From an uncultured Myxococcales bacterium (lineage in GTDB: Bacteria; Myxococcota_A; UBA9042; DTJE01), in NCBI GenBank assembly GCA_903936705.1, contig CAIZWN010000051.1:62001-126000 (forward strand): a stretch of 64,000 bases of DNA, written 5' to 3'. Positions within the stretch are counted from its first letter, which is position 1, and every line of letters begins with the position of its first letter. Of this stretch, positions 1 to 8,104 are shown piece after piece. Position numbers and translations under genes: made by a program. The notes beneath the pieces were generated by a model that searched no databases, was not told the DNA's origin, and saw only the letters and a list, made by a program, of their open reading frames with translations.

Positions 1-527
1 CCCGTATTCGCGCCGGGATGCCCACCATTCTGGGGTTCTCCGTGTTTAACGGGCATGGTCGGGCTCCGAATCCTGGAAGCACATCGCATTCTAGGGGTGT
101 CTGCCGACCCTGTCCAGGCGCCGCCCATGACGCTGCCCTTCGCACTGGCGTCACTGCTGATCCTGTCCCGACGCCCACGATGATCGTCCCAGGCATCGCC
201 ACGATGGTCGCACACAAAAGTTGTGACAAAAGGCTTGGTAATTCGGTCAGTCTCAAACCCAGCACAAACCAATCGGGAAAAGTAGATGGAGTTTTGAGGA
301 GGCACAGCCAGTGCCCCGGAGGAGTATTCCAGACTTCGCCGCCATGCCCGATGCCATTCGAGTTCCGTATCTCCAGCGAAATCTACGGGATCATCGAGAT
401 TCCGCCCGACTGACCGGCACCGCATCCCTCATCCTCCCCTCCCGCCCCCCGTTGCAATCAGGTCATTCGTGCCCATAGTGCCCCCAACAGCGCAGCAGTT
501 GCGCCGAAAACGCCAAGGAGGAACCCC
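1..527. other. No confident gene; left-edge intergenic region
   Basis: I see no convincing gene here. The first forward frame is open from base 1 to a TGA at 181-183. Its last residues are hydrophobic and end in an arginine-rich tail (SRRPR), so this could be the 3' end of a gene that begins outside the window, but codon use gives only weak support. The stretch 184-527 holds the ferritin leader, including the AAGGAGGA ribosome binding site just before the ferritin ATG. Confidence 0.3.
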
Positions 528-1013
528 ATGGACGCCAAACTGTTCGCCGCCCTGAACGACCAGATCAACGAGGAGACCTACTCCGCCTACCTGTACCTTT
601 CGATGTCGACCTGGTTTGAGGCCAACCACATGAGCGGATTCGCTGGATGGATGAAGGTCCAGGCCGGCGAGGAAGCGAAGCACGCCGAGAAGGTCATAGA
701 GAACCTTCAGGCCCGTGGCCACCAGCCCGTCCTGAAGGCCGTCGCGGCGCCCCCGAACCAGTGGAAGTCGGCCCTGGACGCCTTCGAGGCCGCCCTGGCC
801 CACGAGAAGCACATCAGCGCCTGCTACCAGAGGCTGGTCGACCAGGCGTACGAGTTGCGCGACCACGCGTCCGTCGCCTTCCTGTCCTGGTTCGTGACCG
901 AGCAGGTGGAGGAAGAGAAGTCCACCGACGAGATGGTCCAGAAACTGCGCCTGGCGGGCGAAAGCATCGGCGCGCGCATGTACCTCGACGGCCACGCCCG
1001 CAAGCGCGCCTGA
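528..1013 (+). CDS. ftnA: Ferritin (FtnA-type, non-haem)
   Basis: 161-residue four-helix ferritin, full length for bacterial FtnA. Ferritins oxidise Fe(II) at a di-iron centre in each subunit and store the mineral inside a 24-mer cage in the cytoplasm. Visible signatures are the first-helix motif EETYSAYLYLSMS with its ligand Glu, and EEAKHAEK with the Glu-x-x-His ligand pair in helix B. A Glu near residue 94 and a Gln near 127 sit in the EQVEEEKS region. The ATG has a strong AAGGAGGA site 6-7 bases upstream. No haem-ligand Met typical of bacterioferritin is evident. It stands alone, converging with a small membrane protein gene. Confidence 0.95.
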   Translation: MDAKLFAALNDQINEETYSAYLYLSMSTWFEANHMSGFAGWMKVQAGEEAKHAEKVIENLQARGHQPVLKAVAAPPNQWKSALDAFEAALAHEKHISACYQRLVDQAYELRDHASVAFLSWFVTEQVEEEKSTDEMVQKLRLAGESIGARMYLDGHARKRA

Positions 1014-1080
1014 CCGGGGAAGGATACCGCGGCTGCCGCGCCCCGGGTCGTTATCAGCCCGAGGGGGGGCGCGGACGTGT

Positions 1081-1323
1081 TCAGGTCCGGTCCTTCGCGT
1101 CCAACCGGCACACAACGGTGTGGATCTCGTCCAGTCTGTCCTTCAAGTCTGCCGTTGCAACGCTGCTCTTGTAGGCTCCCACGATCAGCTTCACCGAGAC
1201 GAGGAACACCCCGGCCTCGAGGAGCAGATCATGGGTGAATCCGGTGACGAGCAGGGAAACCACGAACAGGACCAGAGTCACGACGATGACCCCGATGGTC
1301 CACGGATCAAGGTGCTTTCGCAT
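1081..1323 (-). CDS. Small two-helix membrane protein, function unknown
   Basis: About 80 residues starting at MRKHLDPW; an upstream in-frame start would add 20 residues. Two hydrophobic stretches (roughly residues 10-30 and 33-50) are followed by a charged tail (DLKDRLDEIHTVVCRLD). This looks like a small inner-membrane protein with a short cytoplasmic helix. I do not recognise a family. The chosen ATG is preceded by GGAG. It converges with ferritin with about 65 bases between them and no obvious terminator hairpin. Confidence 0.55.
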   Translation of the reverse strand: MRKHLDPWTIGVIVVTLVLFVVSLLVTGFTHDLLLEAGVFLVSVKLIVGAYKSSVATADLKDRLDEIHTVVCRLDAKDRT

Positions 1324-1549
1324 GGGAAGGCTCCTCCCGCTCGCGATGGCCCCTCGTGCCGGCGGCACGGGTTGCGGAACCATCGTCGAGACTTCGTTTC
1401 CTCGTCCGGGAATGTATGACCCCGGGGAACGGAGGTCAACGCCCGAGCTGATGGAGGCTTCCGGGCTCGCGAAGATCGTTCTCCGGCCGTTGATGCGAAC
1501 GACTGCGGGTGCTGGCGTGAGGAGGTGCTCGACCGGCCGGGAGGCATGA

Positions 1550-1693
1550 GTGTCGCTACCGCCCGTTTGCCGCGAAACATGTATCCGGCCCTACGCAGCG
1601 TCTTGGCCCAATGACATCCTCCGACGCCAGTGCAAGAAAGCGGGCCTGTCACTGGTCCCGCCGCATGGCCTGCGTGGGACAGCCGGGGCTTTT
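1550..1693 (+). pseudogene. Tyrosine-recombinase (integrase) C-terminal remnant
   Basis: The forward frame reads ILRRQCKKAGLSLVPPHGLR followed by GTAGAF. This matches the conserved H-x-x-R box of phage or island tyrosine recombinases (typically AGL..V.pHgLRgTaa). The catalytic Tyr region is absent because the frame runs straight into the duplicated tRNA segment at 1682. Upstream the same frame meets a stop at about 1547-1549, and no complete N-terminal or core domain is present. I read it as a decayed integrase fragment from an element that used tRNA-Leu as its attachment site. Confidence 0.6.
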
Positions 1694-1779
1694 AGCGAAA
1701 CCGTAATGATTTCCAGAACTCTTTGGTGCGAAAGGGGGGACTTGAGCCCCCACAGCCTTGCGACTACTAGAACCTGAAT
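1682..1779. repeat. Distal copy of 98-bp direct repeat (att-like, partial tRNA-Leu)
   Basis: Matches 2986-3083 base for base at a constant offset of 1304 except for five substitutions (positions 1694, 1704, 1707, 1714, 1746). It contains the 3' half of tRNA-Leu from the CCA end (1724) to the anticodon loop, plus part of the downstream terminator. This is the pattern left when an element integrates into the 3' end of a tRNA gene. The substitution at 1746 alters the T arm, and the 5' half is missing, so this copy is not a functional tRNA. Confidence 0.85.
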
Positions 1780-2036
1780 TCCGCATGGGTTGTTGATTTC
1801 ATTGATGAATCGCAGGTCTCGGCACCGGCACGATGGCCGTAAGGCCCCGTATTTGCTACGTACAACGATATCTTCGTGGTCATCCGATCGCCACAAAGGG
1901 GCGCGAGGCGTGTTCGCCCACGATGATCATTGCCTCGCGGCCATGAACGCCCGGTAGCACCAACGTCGCGCGAACCCGTCCCCGACGGCGTACGTAGGCC
2001 CGTGGAAGCCCTTGAACGAGCGTCGCAGCAACTCGC

Positions 2037-2558
2037 TTACGAGGCGCATGCAGCTTTCACGGTGGCTCGTGGAAGATACAGATGATCCGGGTCATCAAGG
2101 AGTCCGAGGAACCCGTACTGCAAATAGAATTTCCGGGCTGCCTCGTCCTTTGCGTCAACGATGAAGGTCGACCAGGCCACTTCGTTATGGAGCGCCCGGT
2201 CCATCGCATCGAACAGCAGGAACTTGCCGAGGCCGCGTCCACGCGCCGACAACGTCACGGCAAGCCGTCCCAGTCGGATCGCAGGCACGCTTGGGTACCG
2301 GGGCATCCTGGCACGCAGTTCAGGCGGGATGACCGTGACGGGCACGCCCGCCATGGACAGGGTGAAATAGCCACGGATTTCCGCTGACTGTTGTTCCACA
2401 ACAACGAATACGGCTGCGAAACCACGGCGGGCATCCTGCGACGCCTGCTGACGCAGGTAGCGGTCGAGCGGCTCGACTCCGCAAGTGAAGGCGTCGCGGC
2501 CCGCCTGCCTGTCGAGCGGCTCAATCCTGTAGGTCGCGCCGAGGATCTCGTTGTTCAC
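2037..2558 (-). CDS. tacT: GNAT acetyltransferase toxin (TacT/AtaT type)
   Basis: 173-residue GNAT-fold protein. TacT-type toxins acetylate the amino group of aminoacyl-tRNAs and block translation. Visible features are the acetyl-CoA loop ARGRGLGKFLL, the preceding strand RLGRLAVTL, and the conserved KFYLQYGF near the C terminus, whose Tyr acts in acid catalysis in this family. The start overlaps the stop of the upstream DUF1778-type antitoxin by four bases, the standard arrangement for this toxin-antitoxin class. It lies inside the tRNA-Leu repeat-bounded segment, which argues for mobile origin. Confidence 0.88.
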   Translation of the reverse strand: MNNEILGATYRIEPLDRQAGRDAFTCGVEPLDRYLRQQASQDARRGFAAVFVVVEQQSAEIRGYFTLSMAGVPVTVIPPELRARMPRYPSVPAIRLGRLAVTLSARGRGLGKFLLFDAMDRALHNEVAWSTFIVDAKDEAARKFYLQYGFLGLLDDPDHLYLPRATVKAACAS

Positions 2559-2851
2559 GGCTTGACCTGCTTGCGGTACCAGCGTGCCGTGGCCAACATT
2601 TTCGAGGACGGTTCCGGCGGGTTGATCAGGGTGTTGGCGAATGCGATCTGATCTCGTTGGGTCAGGTCGAGGATGTCCTGCTCCCTAACGACGCGTTGCG
2701 CTGCCTCGGTGACCGTGTTGATGACGAAGTCGGTCAGAGTCTGACCGCGCAGTGCCGCAGCTCGGGTGAACACGGTCTTGAGGTCTGCCGGAATTCGCGC
2801 CTCAAGGCGCTCGGTCCTTCGATGGCTTGTGGTCGCGGTTCGGCTGTCCAT
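2555..2851 (-). CDS. tacA: DUF1778 (TacA-type) antitoxin
   Basis: 98-residue ribbon-helix-helix antitoxin. The N-terminal part RTERLEARIPADLKTVF followed by AALRGQTLTDFVI is the DUF1778 DNA-binding domain. The C-terminal half, with the typical ILDLTQRDQIAFANTLINPP segment, wraps and neutralises the GNAT toxin. Antitoxins of this family also repress their own operon. A consensus promoter with a palindrome between -35 and -10 lies about 30 bases upstream and fits that role. The gene is first in a two-gene operon, overlapping tacT. Confidence 0.88.
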   Translation of the reverse strand: MDSRTATTSHRRTERLEARIPADLKTVFTRAAALRGQTLTDFVINTVTEAAQRVVREQDILDLTQRDQIAFANTLINPPEPSSKMLATARWYRKQVKP

Positions 2852-2880
2852 TGTGGTTCCACTTCATGAGAGCCAACGAA

Positions 2881-2909
2881 AGCGTACGGCTTGTGGCCGT
2901 ACCTGTCAA
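2881..2909 (-). promoter_or_regulatory. tacAT promoter with embedded palindromic operator
   Basis: On the minus strand a perfect -35 TTGACA (2904-2909) and a -10 TACGCT (2881-2886) are separated by 17 bp. The inverted repeat GTACGG-N7-CCGTAC (2884-2902) fills the spacer and touches both elements. This is where a ribbon-helix-helix antitoxin would bind to repress the operon. That the palindrome is the TacA operator is inferred from position. Confidence 0.7.
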
Positions 2910-2965
2910 CCGCCGAAATCTGCCCTGGGCCCCTGGATTTCGTTGCTACAATCGTCGCTACAAAC

Positions 2966-2993
2966 AAAAAACCCCGGACCTTTCGGCCGGGGC
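2966..2993 (-). terminator. Intrinsic terminator downstream of tRNA-Leu
   Basis: The minus strand reads a GC-rich hairpin with outer stem CCCCGG/CCGGGG, inner CC/GG and a GAAA loop, followed by six Ts. It lies about 35 bases past the CCA end of tRNA-Leu. Only its first arm is included in the direct repeat, so the distal repeat copy lost the terminator. Confidence 0.85.
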
Positions 2994-3083
2994 TTTTCGC
3001 GAAACCGGAACGATTTCAAGAACTCTTTGGTGCGAAAGGGGGGACTTGAACCCCCACAGCCTTGCGACTACTAGAACCTGAAT
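2986..3083. repeat. tRNA-proximal copy of 98-bp direct repeat
   Basis: The partner of 1682-1779. It begins in the terminator stem and ends inside the anticodon arm of tRNA-Leu, so the intact tRNA marks this as the original chromosomal side. The two copies enclose about 1.2 kb carrying the tacAT pair. Confidence 0.85.
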
Positions 3084-3114
3084 CTAGCGCGTCTGCCAAT
3101 TCCGCCACTTTCGC
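3028..3114 (-). tRNA. tRNA-Leu (anticodon CAG)
   Basis: 87-nt class II tRNA with encoded CCA. Acceptor stem GCGAAAG pairs with CTTTCGC. The anticodon arm CTAGA-TTCAGGT-TCTAG gives anticodon CAG. A long variable arm and the T arm GGGGG-TTCAAGT-CCCCC follow. The 3' part is duplicated at 1724-1779, showing use as an integration site. It has its own promoter and terminator. Confidence 0.97.
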
Positions 3115-3132
3115 AGCGCCAAAGCGGGGAGG

Positions 3133-3161
3133 AATATATCGGCGGGACCAGCGCATGTCAA
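3133..3161 (-). promoter_or_regulatory. tRNA-Leu promoter
   Basis: On the minus strand, -35 TTGACA (3156-3161), a 17-bp spacer and -10 TATATT (3133-3138) end 19 bases before the tRNA 5' end. This is a near-consensus sigma70-type promoter. Confidence 0.8.
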
Positions 3162-3239
3162 GCGTCAGGTTCGTTGTGGGTGCGGCAGTTTCAATGTCCG
3201 CGGCGTCGTGTCGGTAGCTTCGTTGCTGGAAAAAGGCGG

Positions 3240-3791
3240 TCAGGGTATCCAGGGGCGCTCGGAAATCGCATCGGCCCTCAGAGCCAGACGCGACAGCGAG
3301 AACAGCAGGTCCGATACCCTGTTCAGGAACAGCAGCCTGGCGCCAATGGGCCCGAACGAATCTCCCAGGGCCACGATCCCTCGTTCGGCACGTCTTACGA
3401 CCGTACGCGCCACGTGCAGCGAGGCCTCGGCACGCGAACCGCCCGGGACCAGGAAGCTGTTAAGGGCAGGCAGCATCGAGGCAACCAGATCGATGCGAGC
3501 CTGCAGCGCCGCAACATGCCCATCGTCCACGCCCACCTGGCAGGTGCCCCCGGAAGCCAGATCGGCGCACAGACGCATCAGCCCATCCTGGACGATCTCG
3601 ATTGATTGCAGAAGGAAAAGGCGATCCGGACCCTCTGGCAGTGCCAGGCATTCGGCATGTGCCATCCCGGAAAACGCGATGGCTTCGTCCACGGCTCCGT
3701 AGGCTTCAACCCGTGGATCGGCCTTGCTGACCCGCCCACCTGACAGCAGCCCGGTTTCGCCGCCATCGCCACCGCGGATTTGAAACTTCAC
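3240..3791 (-). CDS. pduO: PduO-type cob(I)alamin adenosyltransferase
   Basis: 183-residue ATP:corrinoid adenosyltransferase of the trimeric PduO/ACA family, which makes coenzyme B12 from cob(I)alamin and ATP. The N terminus GGDGGETGLLSGGRVSKADP is the family ATP-binding motif. The segments ASLHVARTVVRRAER and LFLNRVSDLLFSLSR are the two other conserved motifs, carrying the RR-ER and NR-SD residues. The GTG start overlaps the topA stop (GTGA), so translation is probably coupled to topA. A much longer in-frame opening upstream overlaps topA and is not real. Confidence 0.88.
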   Translation of the reverse strand: MKFQIRGGDGGETGLLSGGRVSKADPRVEAYGAVDEAIAFSGMAHAECLALPEGPDRLFLLQSIEIVQDGLMRLCADLASGGTCQVGVDDGHVAALQARIDLVASMLPALNSFLVPGGSRAEASLHVARTVVRRAERGIVALGDSFGPIGARLLFLNRVSDLLFSLSRLALRADAISERPWIP

Positions 3792-6139
3792 TCGGAGTCC
3801 CCGCCGCCGACCGCAACCTTCCCAGACGCCCGCTCGCCACCAGCGTTGGCAGCAGCCTCGCGCCGGGTATAGCCGCATCCCTCCCTCTGGCACAGCAAGG
3901 TGCGGGCCGCCCTGAATGAACGGGCAAACAGGGTTGGCGCCGCGCAACTGGGGCAAATCTCCGACACGGGTTCGTAGGAGGTCAGGAACTTGCACTTCGG
4001 ATACTGGTCGCAACCGAAGAACGGCTTGCCCTTCTTCGAGCGCTTCTCGGCCAGGTGCCCTTCGCAACCTACCACTGGACAGCGCTCGACACGGGTATAG
4101 GGCCGTGTAAACGAGCACTTGGGGTAGGATGTACAGGCGATGAACTTCCCGAACTTGCCCGACCGCACCTGCAACTCGCTTTCGCACTGCGGACACTTCC
4201 CGGGGCTCTCGGTCTCGCTGGGAGTGACGTGCCCGTTCTCGTCGCGCTCGAATTCCTTGGTATTCCGGCACTCGGGAAAACCGGAACATCCCAGGAAGGC
4301 TCCATTCTTGCCCAGTCGGATCAGCAGGGGTTTCCCGCACTTCTCGCAATCCACGCCGGCCGGCATCGCATCGGACTTGACGCTGCGCATCTCGGTGGCA
4401 GCCTGCTTCAGCGTCTTGTCGAAACCCTCCCAGAACTGGCCCAGCAACTCCAGGCGACCGGCCACGCCCTCCTCTACCTTGTCCAGCGACTCTTCCATCC
4501 GGGCGGTGAAGTCGAAATCGACGATGTCCGAAAAATGGCGTACCAGCAGGTCGGTAACGACGCGCCCCAGCTCGCTGGGACGCAGCCTCCCTTCAACCTT
4601 CTTCACATAGCCCTTGGTCTGGACGGTGCCGACGATCGACGCATACGTGGAGGGACGGCCGATGCCGCGCTCCTCAAGCTCGCGCACCAACGTCGCCTCG
4701 TTGAACCGGGGTGGCGGTTCGGTGAACTTCTGCACGCCGTCCAGGTTCCGCAGGCGCAAAGGCTCGCCGTCAACAAGGTCCGGCGGCAGCGATCCGTCGC
4801 CGTCGAACTCGTCGTCGCCATCGGCTGCGTCCGGCTTGGCCTCCTCGACTTTCGGAGCCTCACGGCCATCGCGCGCTGCGGCCAGATAGCCTTCGAACCG
4901 CAAAACCGACCCGGTTGCCCTGAACTCGGCGGGACCGGCCTCGATGTCCACTGCAGTCTGATCGTACAGGGCCGGCATCATCTGGCACGCCATCGCCCGC
5001 GCCCATACCAGGGAGTACAGCCGGAACTCGTCGCGCTCGAGGAACCCCTTGACCTCGGACGGCGTACGCAACGCAGACGTCGGACGGATGGCCTCGTGGG
5101 CATCCTGGGCCGACCGCTTGTTCTTGTAGGTAACCGGCTTTGCGGGCACATAGGCGGCGCCATAGCGCTGAGCGATAACCTCGCGAATCCCCTGAACCGC
5201 CTCGTCCGACATGCGCAGCGAGTCGGTACGCATATAGGTGATCAAGCCTACCTGTCCCTCGTCGCCGATATCGACGCCCTCGTACAGCCGCTGGGCAACG
5301 GCCATCGTGTGCGAAGGCGAGAAGCGCAGCAGTCGGGATGCCTCCTGCTGCAACGAACTGGTGATGAACGGCGGCTGGGAAGGGCGACGGCGCTCCTTGC
5401 GCTCGACCTTTAAAACCTTCCAATCGGCTGCATTCAAGGTCGCCAGCAGCAAACGCGCGGTATCACCGCTGGAAACATCGGCCTTCTTTCCATCCACGCG
5501 TCGCAAAGTCGCCTGGAACGGGTGCGGCCCAAACGGCGCGACCCGATCGACGTCCGCCGTCAGGACCCAGTATTCGCGTGGCTGGAACGCCTCGATCTCG
5601 CGCTCGCGGTCCACGACCAGGCGGACGGCCACCGACTGCACGCGACCTGCCGAAAGGCCTCCTTGCACCTTGCGCCACAGCAGCGGGGATATCTGGTAGC
5701 CCACCAGCCGGTCAAGAATCCGGCGGGAAAGCTGGGAGTCGTACATCTTTGCGTCAAGTTCGCGCGGAAATTCCAGGGCCTTGCGAACCGCGTCCTTGGT
5801 GATCTCGTGGAACAAAACACGACGGATCTCGGGCGCGACGTCCCTGATCTCCTCGGCTATATGCCACGCGATGGCCTCGCCCTCGCGGTCCGGATCTGGG
5901 GCCAGATAGACGCAATCGGCGGTCGCCGCGGCCTTGCGCAGCTTGTCCACGATCTTCCGCTTGCCCTTGACCACCTCGAACTTCGTCGCGAACCCGTCAT
6001 TGACGTCAACGCCCAGGGTGCGCTCGGGCAGATCCTTGATGTGCCCGGCCGAGGCCTCGACCTCGTACTCGCCCTGGAGGTACTTCTTTATCGTCGACGC
6101 CTTGGCAGGCGACTCGACAATGATCAACGATTTCCCCAA
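3788..6139 (-). CDS. topA: DNA topoisomerase I (type IA)
   Basis: Type IA topoisomerase that relaxes negatively supercoiled DNA. With the TTG start chosen here it is 783 residues and begins GKSLIIVESPAKA, the usual TopA N terminus; AAGGAAGG lies 6 bases upstream. An ATG at 6193 would add 18 atypical residues. The Toprim domain ends with PDPDREGEAIAWHI (Mg2+-binding acids). The catalytic Tyr is in LITYMRTDS. The C-terminal third has four zinc-ribbon-like Cys clusters (for example CEKC...C....C and CPQC...C....C). It follows the ccm genes and overlaps pduO. Confidence 0.95.
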   Translation of the reverse strand: MGKSLIIVESPAKASTIKKYLQGEYEVEASAGHIKDLPERTLGVDVNDGFATKFEVVKGKRKIVDKLRKAAATADCVYLAPDPDREGEAIAWHIAEEIRDVAPEIRRVLFHEITKDAVRKALEFPRELDAKMYDSQLSRRILDRLVGYQISPLLWRKVQGGLSAGRVQSVAVRLVVDREREIEAFQPREYWVLTADVDRVAPFGPHPFQATLRRVDGKKADVSSGDTARLLLATLNAADWKVLKVERKERRRPSQPPFITSSLQQEASRLLRFSPSHTMAVAQRLYEGVDIGDEGQVGLITYMRTDSLRMSDEAVQGIREVIAQRYGAAYVPAKPVTYKNKRSAQDAHEAIRPTSALRTPSEVKGFLERDEFRLYSLVWARAMACQMMPALYDQTAVDIEAGPAEFRATGSVLRFEGYLAAARDGREAPKVEEAKPDAADGDDEFDGDGSLPPDLVDGEPLRLRNLDGVQKFTEPPPRFNEATLVRELEERGIGRPSTYASIVGTVQTKGYVKKVEGRLRPSELGRVVTDLLVRHFSDIVDFDFTARMEESLDKVEEGVAGRLELLGQFWEGFDKTLKQAATEMRSVKSDAMPAGVDCEKCGKPLLIRLGKNGAFLGCSGFPECRNTKEFERDENGHVTPSETESPGKCPQCESELQVRSGKFGKFIACTSYPKCSFTRPYTRVERCPVVGCEGHLAEKRSKKGKPFFGCDQYPKCKFLTSYEPVSEICPSCAAPTLFARSFRAARTLLCQREGCGYTRREAAANAGGERASGKVAVGGGDSE

Positions 6140-6293
6140 TTTGACCTTCCTTGACGCCGATGGGAGACAGATTCTCCTGCATCCTCCGGACATTCATTCC
6201 GAACGGACGAGCGCCTCTAATACCATGGAACGACAATCACGCACACGCGGCGACCGTCGTGTCTGGTCCCGAAATTCGGCAAGTCGCCCCGTG

Positions 6294-6653
6294 TCAGGCC
6301 GGGCCAGGCTTGGTCCCCGAACCATCCGGCGGCAGACGCGATTCCAGCAAAGCCTTCAATTCTGCCGATTCCCGACGAAGAGAAGCAACCTGCGACTGTG
6401 CTCGCAGCACGAACAGGATCAGCACCAGCCACAAAACACCGTAGGCCGCAATGACCATGGTCTCGCCGGAAACCTCGTCCTTCGGCAGGCCCTCCTCGAC
6501 TCCCGATTTCCAGCCGCCGGACCATGCCTTGTCCGGAACGTTAGCGCCACCGGCGCCCACGGCTTCGTCGGCAGCAGCCGACACCGACACTGCCAGGATG
6601 GCCATCGCCGTCAGGCGCACCAACCAGGAACCCAAAGAGGTATTGCGCGCCAT
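6294..6653 (-). CDS. CcmD-like membrane protein of the ccm operon
   Basis: 119 residues. A signal-peptide-like N terminus (LVRLTAMAILAVSVSAAADE) is followed by a linker and a single transmembrane helix (MVIAAYGVLWLVLILFVLRA). A short coiled tail (ASLRRESAELKALLES) ends the protein. The second half matches the CcmD pattern: a small membrane protein that helps release holo-CcmE from the CcmABC complex. Position directly after ccmC supports this. E. coli CcmD is only about 69 residues, so the cleavable-looking leader is extra. The ATG is chosen because the upstream in-frame extension overlaps ccmC. Confidence 0.7.
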   Translation of the reverse strand: MARNTSLGSWLVRLTAMAILAVSVSAAADEAVGAGGANVPDKAWSGGWKSGVEEGLPKDEVSGETMVIAAYGVLWLVLILFVLRAQSQVASLRRESAELKALLESRLPPDGSGTKPGPA

Positions 6654-6682
6654 GAAGCCTCCCTCGTTGATCAAGACTACCG

Positions 6683-7399
6683 TCAGCCAGCCCTGCGATC
6701 CACCTCTAGGTACAAGGCGTCCAGGCGCTGCCGCTCGCGCTCGGTCGTCAAGCGCAGCCAGACCAGAGCCGCCGACAGCAGAAACATGCCGGCTACGCTG
6801 AGACCGAAAGCCAGCCGCATGCCGGGCTGCGTGAGGCCGCCCTTGTACACTACCTGGGGATGCGCACCGCCCCACCGATCCACGGCGAAGTGGATGAAGT
6901 ACACGGCCGGAATCCCAAGAATCGACAGCCCGGCCGCAACCCCGCGGCCAAACCGGTCGCTGCCCGCGAAAGCCCTCAGCGCAAGGTACGCCAGGAACAG
7001 CAGGAACACCATCAGCGACAGGGTAAGCCTGGGCTCCCACGTCCACCAGGTGCCCCACGCCTTGCGTGCCCATAGCGGGCCGGTAATCAGCACGACGACC
7101 CCCAGGGTCACGCCCACCTCGGCCGTCGCAACACCGATGGCATCCGCAACGTCAGCCCAACTCCTGCGGACATTGCCAATTGACAGGTAGACCAGGCCGG
7201 CAATGGCACAAATACCGAACACTATCAGCATGTTGATCGCCGAACCGACATGGAAATAAAAAATCTTCTGGGAAATTCCGAGGACAGCCTCCTGGGGGGC
7301 AATAAAGAAGACCGCGTACAGGGCCGCCGCCAAAAAGCCTGCTGCAATGACCGTCAAGCCGTACCCAATCGCCGAAAGGCCGATACCGCGCTTGTCCAT
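6683..7399 (-). CDS. ccmC: Haem exporter/handling protein CcmC
   Basis: 238-residue six-helix inner-membrane protein of the haem-handling family. CcmC presents haem to CcmE on the outer face of the membrane. The tryptophan-rich motif WGTWWTWEPRLT is present, and periplasmic histidines flank it (FYFHVGSAIN and YFIHFAVDRWGG). The motif ends WEPRLT, the form common in CcmC relatives. It lies between ccmB and the CcmD-like gene in the same direction. Confidence 0.93.
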   Translation of the reverse strand: MDKRGIGLSAIGYGLTVIAAGFLAAALYAVFFIAPQEAVLGISQKIFYFHVGSAINMLIVFGICAIAGLVYLSIGNVRRSWADVADAIGVATAEVGVTLGVVVLITGPLWARKAWGTWWTWEPRLTLSLMVFLLFLAYLALRAFAGSDRFGRGVAAGLSILGIPAVYFIHFAVDRWGGAHPQVVYKGGLTQPGMRLAFGLSVAGMFLLSAALVWLRLTTERERQRLDALYLEVDRRAG

Positions 7400-7429
7400 T
7401 TAAAATCGCTCCTTCGGGGCCCGCGTCCG

Positions 7430-8104
7430 TCAGGCCCGAACCATGCGCCCGAACAGTGCAACCGTGACAACGGCGAAAATCATATCAAAACCTGCCAGAA
7501 ACCGGAGCCAAACCTCCGGATCCTCGGCAATTGGCGCACCGATGGCCACGGCGGTCACCTTGACTCCGGCTATCACGACAGGCACGAAAAGGGGGTAGGT
7601 TACCAGCGGCAACAACACCTCCTTCATGCGCGAATTCATCAACATGGCAGCAAACAAGGTACCCACCAACCCCAGCGCTACATTGCCCAGGGCCAACGCA
7701 CCTACGAAAGCCAGCGGGTCCGTCACCCGCAGGTCGAAGAAAACCAGAATCAACAGGATCGTAGGGATCTGCATCAACAGGGCAAACGCAATCTGGGCAG
7801 TCGCCTTGGCCAAAAAGACCGTTGAAGGCGCCGCTGGTGACAGCAGCAACGCCCACAGACAGTCGTTCTCTCGCTCGCGATCAAACAAACGATTCTGTCC
7901 GACGGTGGTGGCAAACAAAACCGTCACCCAGACGATACCGGGACCGTAGTCGCGCGACTTCGCAGGATCCGAAAGGAACGCGAAGGCGAAGATGACAACC
8001 AGCAGCAATGCGAAAAGGGTGGTTGTGTACAGGATTTCCCGGGTCCTGAATTCGACTCGCAAATCCTTTCGAACGATGGCCAGGTACCTGCGGAGTTCGT
8101 CCAT
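7430..8104 (-). CDS. ccmB: Haem exporter ABC permease CcmB
   Basis: 224-residue integral membrane protein with about six helices. It is the permease that pairs with ATPase CcmA; the CcmAB complex uses ATP to release haem-loaded CcmE. The FDRERENDCLWALLLSPAAP segment is typical of the family. The start overlaps the ccmA stop by one base (TGATG), so the two subunits are translationally coupled. Confidence 0.92.
   Translation of the reverse strand: MDELRRYLAIVRKDLRVEFRTREILYTTTLFALLLVVIFAFAFLSDPAKSRDYGPGIVWVTVLFATTVGQNRLFDRERENDCLWALLLSPAAPSTVFLAKATAQIAFALLMQIPTILLILVFFDLRVTDPLAFVGALALGNVALGLVGTLFAAMLMNSRMKEVLLPLVTYPLFVPVVIAGVKVTAVAIGAPIAEDPEVWLRFLAGFDMIFAVVTVALFGRMVRA

Noticed and set aside
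429-1115. Minus-strand 228-codon frame over ferritin
   Set aside because: Antisense to an unmistakable ferritin gene.
1780-2036. Possible remnant coding sequence between distal repeat and tacT
   Set aside because: Minus-strand fragments (for example SFKGFHGPTYAV) read like eroded protein but are interrupted by stops and match no family I know.
4055-5413. Long forward open frame (452 codons) over topA
   Set aside because: Antisense shadow of topA, whose motifs are all in the minus frame; high GC removes stops from the opposite strand.
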